The position numbers and the translations under genes are program-made. Source: Mycobacteroides immunogenum (GTDB lineage Bacteria; Actinomycetota; Actinomycetes; Mycobacteriales; Mycobacteriaceae). From it: a DNA stretch of 64,000 nt. The stretch covers positions 2,356,001-2,420,000 of the forward strand of contig NZ_CP011530.1 of assembly GCF_001605725.1 (NCBI RefSeq). The letters are read 5' to 3'. Below are positions 57,176 through 64,000 of the stretch, in pieces (the stretch's first letter is position 1; every line of letters begins with the position of its first letter). The notes beneath the pieces were generated by a model, which saw only the letters and a program-made list of their open reading frames with translations, was not told the DNA's origin and searched no databases.

Positions 57176-60100
57176 GTGAAAACGCGAGGTGAGATCGAGG
57201 TGCGCACCGTGAGCGAGGGTGACGTCGAGATGGGCGTTACCAGCGGAGAAGCGGCGGAAGGTCTCGATCCTCACGCCGCATCACCGTTGTCCGCCGGCCA
57301 GCAGCGCATCTGGTACGCGCACGGGGCGACTCCCGTTCTGATGAACCTGTGCCGTTCCTTCCGGCTCCGCGGCGAGCTCGATTCCGGCAGGCTGCGTGCG
57401 GCGCTGGCCGCTGTGGTCGCCCGGCACGAGGCGTTGCGCACGACGGTCCACGGCGGTGCCAACGGTAAGCCGTTCGCGGTGCTGCACCAGGACCTGCCGG
57501 CGCGATGGGTTGAGCACGACGTGACCGACTTGGCCGGCACCGCACAAGAGCTGCGGCTGGCCGTGCTGGCGCAGCGAGAGTTTGGCGCCACGTTCGATCT
57601 GGCCACGGAGTCTCCGCTGCGTGTCACCGTCATCCGGACCGGTGTCGCCGAGCATGTCGTACTCGTCGTCGCCCATCGCATCGCGTGGGACGACGAGTCC
57701 TGGGCGGTCTTCCTCACCGACCTGACCGGCACCTATGCCCACGGCGATATCGCTACACCGCTGCCGCTGACGCCCCCGTGGGATGTCCCCAGCGATGCGG
57801 ATGCTGACTACTGGAGCCGTGAGCTGGCGAATCCGGCTGAGCCGCTGGAGCTTCCGGGGCGCAATGGTTCGGTGGTGCCGACTGAGTGGAAGGCGCAGCG
57901 CTGTGCCGCACGGCTTTCCAGCTCGGTGCTGGCACGGGTCGAGCAGCTGGCGCGAGATGCCGATACCACGCCTCACGTGGTGTTACTGGCCGCGTATTCG
58001 GCTCTGCTGCATCGGTACACACATGCCGACGATTTCATCGTGGCGTCTCCGGTACCCGCGCCCGACACCCACGTAACCGGTCGGATCGGGCACTTCGGCA
58101 ATGTCCTCCCACTGCGCATACGCCCGCGCGGCGCGGGAAGCTTCCGAGATCTGCTGGGCCAGGTGCGGCGAACTACCCTGAACGGAATCAGGCATCAGGG
58201 CGCGAGTCTGGACCGGGTGATCCCACGCGTTGGCTTCGCGATGGGCGTCGATCCTGCCGCCTTGTTCTGTCCGCCGGGAATTCATTGCGAAAAGGCGGGA
58301 TTCAGTAGTCAATTGGCGTATGTGCCACTGGGCGTGAGCGTTGAGATGACGCCCGAAGGCGCTGATCTTGTCGCCGAGTATCTGGTGGGGGTGCTCGATG
58401 AGCGGCTGACCGCGCAGATACTCCGGCACTTCGTCAATGTGCTCGACGCCGTGCTGGATGACCCGGACCGTGCGCTGGGCGCGCTGGATCTCATGGACAG
58501 CCGAGAGGCCCAATGGCTGTGGTCCGCGTCATCCGGGGAACGATTTGACGCGCCGCCGGCCACGCTGGGCGACCTGGTGGCCCAGCGTGTGGCCGCCCAG
58601 CCGGAAGCCACCGCTCTTGTGTACGAGGGCCGTCATTACTCGTACAGAGAAACCAACGATCTGGCGAACCGTTTGGCGCACTGGATCATCCAGCAGGGTA
58701 TCGGCACCGAGGATCACGTCGCGGTCCTCCTTGATAGGTCGCCGGATTTGATCATCACCGCGCTCGCCATCGCCAAGGCAGGGGCGGTGTACCTGCCGAT
58801 CGATCCCGAGTACCCGCCGGACCGCATCGCGCATATCCTCGCCGACGCGCAGCCCAAACTGGTGATCCGTGCTCCGGTAACGGACCTCGACCGATTCGAT
58901 GTTCGAGCGCCGGTTGATGCCGACAGAATAAGGCCGTTGTCTCCGGACAATGCCGCCTATCTGATCTACACCTCCGGCTCGACGGGCATGCCCAAGGGAG
59001 TCACGGTTAGCCACCGTCCGCTTACCGAGTACTTCAACTGGTTTCGGGCCGAGTACCGGGTGAGCGGCTCGGACCGTGTGCTGCAGGTGGGGTCTCCAAG
59101 CTTCGACGTGTCAATAGGGGAGATCTTCGGGATCCTCAGTTGCGGTGGCCGCTTAGTCATTCCGCGCCCAGGTGGCCTCACCGACGTCGCCTATTTGACG
59201 GACCTCTTGAATAGTGAGGGTGTCACGTCGATGCATATGGTGCCCTCGCTCCTTGGGCTCATCCTGTCGCTTCCCGGTGTGACGCAATGGAAATCGTTGC
59301 GACGGGTACCGGTGGGCGGCGAGGCGTTACCGGGGCCGGTTGCGGATAAATTCCACGCAACCTTCGACGCTTCGCTGCATAACTTCTACGGACCGACGGA
59401 GGCTGTCATCAACGCCTCCCGGTACAAGGTTCGGGGCATCCAGGGCACGCGGACCGTGCCGATCGGTACTCCGAAGATCAACACGCAGATTCATATCTTG
59501 GATGCGGCGCTGCGGCCGGTTCCAGTGGGCGTTGTAGGTGAGATCTACATCGGTGGAACACATCTGGCGCGCGGCTATCACGCTGCGGCCGGCCTCACGG
59601 CACAGCGTTTCATTGCCGACCCCTTCACCTCCGGACAGCGCATGTACCGGTCGGGTGACCTCGCGCGGCGCAATGCCGGCGGCGACATCGAATTCGTCGG
59701 CCGTGCCGATGAACAGGTGAAGATTCGGGGGTTCCGGGTCGAACTCGGCGAGATTTCCTCTGCTATCGAGGTCGATCCCAGTGTCAGCCAGGCACTGGTG
59801 GTGGTTGATGAGCTGCCGCGCCTCGGGAAGCGTCTGGTCGCCTACCTGACACCGGTAGGCGGACATGTGGTCGATATCGACCGGATCCGTTCCCGGATCG
59901 TGGCGGCCCTGCCCGACTACATGATTCCCGCCGCGTACGTGGTGCTGGACGAGATTCCCATCACCCCGCACGGCAAGATCGACAGGGATGCACTACCCGC
60001 TCCCGGCAGCGGGATTGCCGCAGAACCTCAGCAGGCACAGACGCCGACACAACGGCAGGTCGCTGACCTCTTCACGCGAGTACTGGGTTATGCCGCGACG

Positions 60101-61579
60101 GGGATCGATGATTCATTCGAATCTCTCGGTGGTCATTCATTGCTCGCGAGTAAGCTCTCGGCCGCGATCTTGTCGGACTACGGCATGCGGATCGATATCC
60201 GTGAAATCCTGTACAGCGGCAGCATCGCGCGCCTTGCCGAGCTGATCGACCAACATCTTGGCAGTTCAGCGGATTCGGCGGATGGCGTGGCGGAAGGTGA
60301 GCCGATTCCGCTGTTGCCCGGCGGACACAGTCTGTATGAGCACGGAAACCCGCGCAGGCTGGCGGTGACGTGTGTTTTCCGGCTTCATGACGACATCGCC
60401 CGGCCCGCGCTGGAGCAGCTTCTCGGTGCCGTTGTCGACGGTCATGAGGCGCTGCGCAGCAGGCTGGACCGCCAGAGCATGATGCTGGTCCCGCGAGTGC
60501 GCCCGGCCCTCCGGTTCGTCGAGATCGTGGCCGCGGATCCTTCGGTCGCCGCGGGTGCCGAGATCGCACGAGCGGTGGATCGGCTTGACCCAGAACAGGG
60601 TTGGATGCTGTCGGCGGTGTGGCTGCACCCGGAGAACGAGCCGGGTGTCCTCATCTTGGCAGTGCACCATCTTGCCGCTGATCCGGTTTCCTGGCGGGTC
60701 ATCATGTCCGAGTTGGAATCACGTTGGCATGCCATGACAAGCCAGGCCGCGCCGGTGATTGCCGATACCGGCATTGGCCTTCGCCGATGGGCGAACTCAT
60801 TGGCGGCCGAGGCGCACGACATCGGAAGTCTGCCGTTCTGGGTCGCTCAGCTCGACGGTGACGATCCAGCCATCGGTTCGCGCAGAATCGCTCCCGAGAC
60901 GGATAGGGACAGCGAGGTGGCCATCACCGTTGAGTCCGCGCCGGTGGATGTCAGCGAGCGTCTGTTGAATTCCGGAGTACCGATGGAGCAGCTGCTCGCC
61001 GCGGCGGCGGCGCGCACCATTGCGCAGTGGCGTCGCGCGCGCGGACAACTCGCGGTCGAGCCCCTGCTGGCGATACAGGTATCGGGCCGGGGCGAGTCAA
61101 CCGCTGGAACCGTCGGGCCGCTCAGTACGGCCTACCCACTGCGCCTCGGCGGCACCGATCCCTTGGGGGCCGGGCCGCGGGGCCTGCTGGAGCGGGTGGC
61201 CCGCCAGCACCGCGCGATGCCGGGCCGGAGCATTGATTACGGGTTGCTGCGATATCTGCGTAGCGATACCGCGGCTGTGCTGCGACGTTATCGCGATCCG
61301 CAAGTCCTGCTGACGTATCTCGGCCATGACCAGGGTTTTGAAGGCGACTTGCTTCGCCGTGATGAGTGGCTTTCGGTATTGGGTTCGCCTGTGCCCGAGC
61401 CTGATTCGGCGGTGCGTCATGAACTGTCCATCGCCGTGCTGATCATGAAAACCACCGAGGGGACAACCATCGGGACCATGTGGCGCGCGATTCCCGAGGT
61501 ACTCAGTCGCGCAGAGATCGCCGAACTGCAATCGATATGGCATGAACAGCTGGGAATTCTGGCAAAGGAGCAATGGTGA
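57176..61579 (+). CDS. mbtF: Mycobactin NRPS, MbtF/MbtE-like
   Basis: A 1,467-residue synthetase with the order condensation-like, adenylation, carrier, epimerisation/condensation-like. The first domain (about 35-440) opens PLSAGQQRIWYAHG and has H167-R168 where an HH motif is expected (VAHRIAWDDESW). Adenylation (about 455-960) shows YLIYTSGSTGMPKGVTVSH and YRSGDLARRNAGGDIEFVGRADEQVKIRGFRVE. The carrier Ser988 lies in LGGHSLLASK. The last domain has HHLAADPVSWR (H1164, H1165) and IDYGLLRYLR, like epimerisation domains. Length and layout fit MbtF (lysine module) better than MbtE, but this is not certain. Starts at GTG 57176 or GTG 57200 (GAGGTGAG upstream) are possible. The stop overlaps mbtG. 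Confidence 0.85.
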   Translation: MKTRGEIEVRTVSEGDVEMGVTSGEAAEGLDPHAASPLSAGQQRIWYAHGATPVLMNLCRSFRLRGELDSGRLRAALAAVVARHEALRTTVHGGANGKPFAVLHQDLPARWVEHDVTDLAGTAQELRLAVLAQREFGATFDLATESPLRVTVIRTGVAEHVVLVVAHRIAWDDESWAVFLTDLTGTYAHGDIATPLPLTPPWDVPSDADADYWSRELANPAEPLELPGRNGSVVPTEWKAQRCAARLSSSVLARVEQLARDADTTPHVVLLAAYSALLHRYTHADDFIVASPVPAPDTHVTGRIGHFGNVLPLRIRPRGAGSFRDLLGQVRRTTLNGIRHQGASLDRVIPRVGFAMGVDPAALFCPPGIHCEKAGFSSQLAYVPLGVSVEMTPEGADLVAEYLVGVLDERLTAQILRHFVNVLDAVLDDPDRALGALDLMDSREAQWLWSASSGERFDAPPATLGDLVAQRVAAQPEATALVYEGRHYSYRETNDLANRLAHWIIQQGIGTEDHVAVLLDRSPDLIITALAIAKAGAVYLPIDPEYPPDRIAHILADAQPKLVIRAPVTDLDRFDVRAPVDADRIRPLSPDNAAYLIYTSGSTGMPKGVTVSHRPLTEYFNWFRAEYRVSGSDRVLQVGSPSFDVSIGEIFGILSCGGRLVIPRPGGLTDVAYLTDLLNSEGVTSMHMVPSLLGLILSLPGVTQWKSLRRVPVGGEALPGPVADKFHATFDASLHNFYGPTEAVINASRYKVRGIQGTRTVPIGTPKINTQIHILDAALRPVPVGVVGEIYIGGTHLARGYHAAAGLTAQRFIADPFTSGQRMYRSGDLARRNAGGDIEFVGRADEQVKIRGFRVELGEISSAIEVDPSVSQALVVVDELPRLGKRLVAYLTPVGGHVVDIDRIRSRIVAALPDYMIPAAYVVLDEIPITPHGKIDRDALPAPGSGIAAEPQQAQTPTQRQVADLFTRVLGYAATGIDDSFESLGGHSLLASKLSAAILSDYGMRIDIREILYSGSIARLAELIDQHLGSSADSADGVAEGEPIPLLPGGHSLYEHGNPRRLAVTCVFRLHDDIARPALEQLLGAVVDGHEALRSRLDRQSMMLVPRVRPALRFVEIVAADPSVAAGAEIARAVDRLDPEQGWMLSAVWLHPENEPGVLILAVHHLAADPVSWRVIMSELESRWHAMTSQAAPVIADTGIGLRRWANSLAAEAHDIGSLPFWVAQLDGDDPAIGSRRIAPETDRDSEVAITVESAPVDVSERLLNSGVPMEQLLAAAAARTIAQWRRARGQLAVEPLLAIQVSGRGESTAGTVGPLSTAYPLRLGGTDPLGAGPRGLLERVARQHRAMPGRSIDYGLLRYLRSDTAAVLRRYRDPQVLLTYLGHDQGFEGDLLRRDEWLSVLGSPVPEPDSAVRHELSIAVLIMKTTEGTTIGTMWRAIPEVLSRAEIAELQSIWHEQLGILAKEQW

Positions 61580-62865
61580 CGTCGACACTGGCAGTGATAG
61601 GCGCGGGTGCCAAGGCAGTCGCGGTGGCCGCGAAGGCCGCCGCACTGCGCGAATGTGGCGTCGAGGTGCCCGATGTGGTGGCGATAGAACGCCAACAAGT
61701 CGGAGCCAACTGGCAGGCTTGCGGTGGTTGGACGGACGGGCAGCACCGGCTGGGTACCAGCCCCGAGAAGGATGTCGGTTTCCCGTACCGGTCGGCCATC
61801 CTGCCGGGGCGCAATGCCGAAATCGATGCCCGGATGATGCGCCTGAGCTGGCAGTCTTATCTGATCGCGACCGGCCAATTCGCCGAGTGGGTTGACCGCG
61901 ACAAGCCGGCGCCGACACATAAGCGGTGGGCCGACTATCTGACATGGGTTGCCACCACGGTCGACATGAAGGTCGTCCACGGTGAGGTGACCGGGTTATC
62001 CATCGATGGCAACCGATGGGTCGTCGGCACCAACGACTGCTCGATCGCTGCTGATGCCGTGATGGTCACGGGGCCCGGTCAACCGGAGCGCTCCGTACTG
62101 CCCGAGCATCCGAATGTCCTCTCCATCGCGGAGTTTTGGCGCCGGTGTGCGGGTCCCATGCGGCTCACCGCAGAGCGTGTCGCAGTGATCGGCGGCGGCG
62201 AGACGGCCGCTTCGGTTCTCAACGAGCTTTTCGGGCACCGCGTTTCGACCGTCACGGTCATCTCGCCCGGTGTCACTCTGTTTACCCGCGGTGAGGGTTA
62301 CTTCGAGAATTCACTGTTCAGTGATCCGACCGGTTGGCTTCACCACACCATGGACGAGCGCCGCGACGCGCTGAACCGGACCGATCGTGGGGTGTTCTCG
62401 GCGCGTGTGCAGGACTCGCTCCTGGCCGACGACCGCATCCGGCATCTGCGCGGCAGGGTCGCGCACGCCGTTGCCTTGGAGGACCGGATCAGGTTGACCT
62501 TGCGCAGCGACCGCGCGGGCGAGCCGTCGGAGACTGTGCACGGCTTCGATCTGGTGATCGACGGAGCGGGTGCGGACGCATTGTGGTTCCTGCCATTGTT
62601 CGACCAGAGTGCACTCGATCTCATGGAGCTCAAGCTCGGTGCTCCCGTGGATGGGAACGTGCTACAGGAGTCGCTGGGGCACGATCTGTCCGTCAACGGC
62701 CTTACGCCCAAGCTCATTCTTCCAACCCTTTCTGGTCTGACCCAGGGGCCTGGGTTCCCTAATCTCAGCTGTCTTGGATTGCTGTCCGACCGGGTGCTCG
62801 GTGGGCACAGCGGCACGGATTCGGCTCGTCGTGAAAGGAAAATAGTTGAGTATCAACCCATTTGA
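61573..62865 (+). CDS. mbtG: Lysine N6-monooxygenase MbtG
   Basis: A 430-residue flavin N-hydroxylating monooxygenase that hydroxylates the lysine side chain used in mycobactin. It shows LAVIGAGAKAVAVAAKAAAL (FAD motif), the ANWQACGGWTDGQHRLGTSPEKDVGFPY region characteristic of MbtG, a VAVIGGGETAASVLNELFG NADPH motif and a C-terminal GFPNLSCLGLLSDRVLGG. ATG at 61573 overlaps the NRPS stop by seven bases. Confidence 0.93.
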   Translation: MVTSTLAVIGAGAKAVAVAAKAAALRECGVEVPDVVAIERQQVGANWQACGGWTDGQHRLGTSPEKDVGFPYRSAILPGRNAEIDARMMRLSWQSYLIATGQFAEWVDRDKPAPTHKRWADYLTWVATTVDMKVVHGEVTGLSIDGNRWVVGTNDCSIAADAVMVTGPGQPERSVLPEHPNVLSIAEFWRRCAGPMRLTAERVAVIGGGETAASVLNELFGHRVSTVTVISPGVTLFTRGEGYFENSLFSDPTGWLHHTMDERRDALNRTDRGVFSARVQDSLLADDRIRHLRGRVAHAVALEDRIRLTLRSDRAGEPSETVHGFDLVIDGAGADALWFLPLFDQSALDLMELKLGAPVDGNVLQESLGHDLSVNGLTPKLILPTLSGLTQGPGFPNLSCLGLLSDRVLGGHSGTDSARRERKIVEYQPI

Positions 62866-63061
62866 TGACGAGAGCGGCGAGTTCTACGTGCTGGTCAACG
62901 ATGAGGAGCAGCACAGTCTGTGGCCCAAGGCTATTGAGGTTCCGGAGCAGTGGCGGGTGGTCTTCGGCGCGGCACCACGCGCGGACTGCGTGGAGTATGT
63001 AGAGGCCAACTGGTCGGACATGCGCCCGAAGAGCCTGCGCGACGCGATGGCGGGCAACTAG
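62846..63061 (+). CDS. mbtH: MbtH-like NRPS accessory protein
   Basis: A 71-residue MbtH protein, a partner needed for folding and activity of adenylation domains. The family pattern is complete: NPFDDESGEFYVLVNDEEQHSLWP and the C-terminal YVEANWSDMRPKSLRD with the signature Trp residues. TTG at 62846, with GAAAGGA upstream, overlaps the mbtG 3' end by 20 bases. Confidence 0.95.
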   Translation: MSINPFDDESGEFYVLVNDEEQHSLWPKAIEVPEQWRVVFGAAPRADCVEYVEANWSDMRPKSLRDAMAGN

Positions 63062-63074
63062 TTGTACCCGGCAG

Positions 63075-63540
63075 TTAGGTTGGTGACGGTCGGCTGATCG
63101 GGGGTTTGCCTCCGATGGCTGAGTGGTGTCGTCGATTGGCGTAGTCGTCAAGCTAGGGTGCAAGAGCTGCGCTGCGGGCGTCGTTGGTCGTGAAGACCTG
63201 CCGGTAGGCCCACTCGGTATGCAAGGTGCGGGTTGAATCGCTCCACTTTCCCGTTTTGCCAAGTGCAATGGGGTCTGATGAGCCCTGTGTAGAAACGCCG
63301 CGCAGGTGAGGCCTTGCTCGTCGGGCAGGATCTTGCATTAGTCCAGCCGCGGATGATCATCGACGACAGAGTGCACATAGTCGAATCCGGCGGGCGCTTC
63401 CAGCGATGGGTACATTGGCGAGACACCCCTAGCTCGGCCGCGACATGAGACACCGGACGGCGCCCCCGATGATGCGCTCGATCAGCAGCTGGCGACCATG
63501 AACCGTCAAACGAACATTCGCGTGGAACACAAGGACTTCC
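63075..63540 (-). pseudogene. Decayed IS481-family transposase
   Basis: Fragments of an IS481-type transposase in broken frames. The N-terminus reads VFHANVRLTVHGRQLLIERI, then after a frameshift VSHVAAELGVSRQCTHRWKR (the helix-turn-helix). A large internal deletion removes most of the DDE core. The C-terminus reads WQNGKVERFN, then TEWAYRQVFTTNDARSAALAP, a stop where Trp is expected, and LDDYANRRHHSAIGGKPPISR ending at 63075. About 466 bases remain of roughly 1 kb. It starts 14 bases after the mbtH stop. Confidence 0.85.
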
Positions 63541-63738
63541 GTGGTTTCGCAGAGACGTCAGACATCTCCACTAAGCCCGGAGGTCCTCCCCATTCACAAG
63601 ACCCAAACCGTGAGCCGTATTCCGGCACGTGCCGTCCTGTTAGGTCCTTGCGTGCGATGCTGGACCGGCCGGCACACCCACTTACCCACGTGATCGGACT
63701 ATTAGTGGGGGTTTGGGCACCGTTAGCACAGTTGATCT
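63541..63738. other. Gene-free spacer between transposase remnant and PPE gene
   Basis: About 200 bases in which I see no coding pattern, inverted repeat or promoter that I can defend. It may include the decayed left end of the IS element. Confidence 0.4.
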
Positions 63739-64000
63739 TTATTCCTCATCCGGCGTTGGTGTGCAGGGGGTTTCGTCGGAATCTGTGTTCCAAGTGGTCG
63801 GGAGCATGGGCGCAGTTCTAATGCCCTCCGCCGAGTTGGTATCGCGACCGATGTTTTCGCGCGAGGCTAGACCTGCCGCGGAGGTCGTGGCAGCGCCCTT
63901 TGGAACGGTGCCGGCTAGCCCAAGATGTTCGGTGCCACGAGTGGACGCCCGGTGCTGGCTGCGTGCTGCCCCGGACTGCCCACCGTAGTCGGCGTCAACT
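63739..64000 (-). CDS. PPE protein C-terminus, partial at window edge
   Basis: On the minus strand an open frame runs from the window edge to a TAA at 63739-63741. Its translation includes VDADYGGQSGAARSQHRAST, then LGLAGTVPKGAATTSAAGL, then [17 protein letters not shown] and ends TPTPDEE. This lines up with the C-terminus of the ESX-3 PPE protein at 32.8 kb ([33 protein letters not shown]). It is therefore the end of a second, related PPE gene whose PPE domain lies outside the window. Whether the full gene is intact cannot be seen. Confidence 0.8.
   Translation of the reverse strand, partial: VDADYGGQSGAARSQHRASTRGTEHLGLAGTVPKGAATTSAAGLASRENIGRDTNSAEGIRTAPMLPTTWNTDSDETPCTPTPDEE

Noticed and set aside
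63498..63821. A plus-strand frame of about 107 codons at the right edge.
   Set aside because: It overlaps the decayed transposase and the end of the PPE gene, both of which are supported on the minus strand, and has no family features.

Overview
The window is GC-rich actinobacterial DNA from the mycobacterial line, most likely a rapid grower of the Mycobacteroides abscessus/chelonae type. The diagnostic genes are a complete ESX-3 type VII secretion locus, PE/PPE and EsxG/EsxH proteins, MmpS/MmpL, RbpA, mycobactin genes and separate lnt and ppm1 genes. The species is inferred from gene content and order, not tested by any search.

Layout. 0-7.9 kb is mostly housekeeping: two tandem F420/FMN split-barrel proteins, an FxsA membrane protein, an amidohydrolase, lnt-ppm1 (lipoprotein acylation and polyprenol-phosphate-mannose synthesis), an SDR, rbpA and a methyltransferase. 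7.9-18.7 kb is a lipid island: mmpS-mmpL diverge from a fully reducing type I PKS (KS-AT-DH-ER-KR-ACP) followed directly by a type II thioesterase. 18.8-27.4 kb holds small accessory genes, an ssu-type alkanesulfonate uptake and desulfonation operon (ABC permease, ATPase, lipoprotein, FMNH2 monooxygenase), a CocE-type lipoprotein hydrolase and a TspO protein.

27.4-42.2 kb is the minus-strand ESX-3 operon eccA3-eccB3-eccC3-PE-PPE-esxG-esxH-espG3-eccD3-mycP3-eccE3, with many 4-base stop/start overlaps. It diverges from a siderophore-interacting ferric reductase across an intergenic region with two IdeR-like boxes. 43.3-45.8 kb holds a flavin monooxygenase divergent from a LysR regulator.

46.0-52.7 kb is a tightly overlapped six-gene operon and the most unusual system here: a GntR/UTRA regulator, an AprB-like ferredoxin, a sulfonate/nitrate-type ABC importer whose binding protein has an extra C-terminal domain, and an AprA-like flavoprotein fused to about 280 residues of HEAT repeats. 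It looks like import plus redox processing of a small, probably sulfur-containing, substrate.

52.8-63.1 kb carries part of mycobactin biosynthesis (mbtI, mbtA, an MbtF/E-like NRPS, mbtG, mbtH) with IdeR-like boxes. mbtI and mbtA are separated by a 1.2-kb segment bounded by 29-bp imperfect inverted repeats. It carries an APH(3'')-like phosphotransferase gene and a scrap of IS5-type transposase. The right end holds a decayed IS481-type transposase and the C-terminus of a second PPE gene related to the ESX-3 PPE. Iron supply (ESX-3, mycobactin, ferric reductase) and organosulfur supply (ssu and the Apr-like operon) are the two themes.
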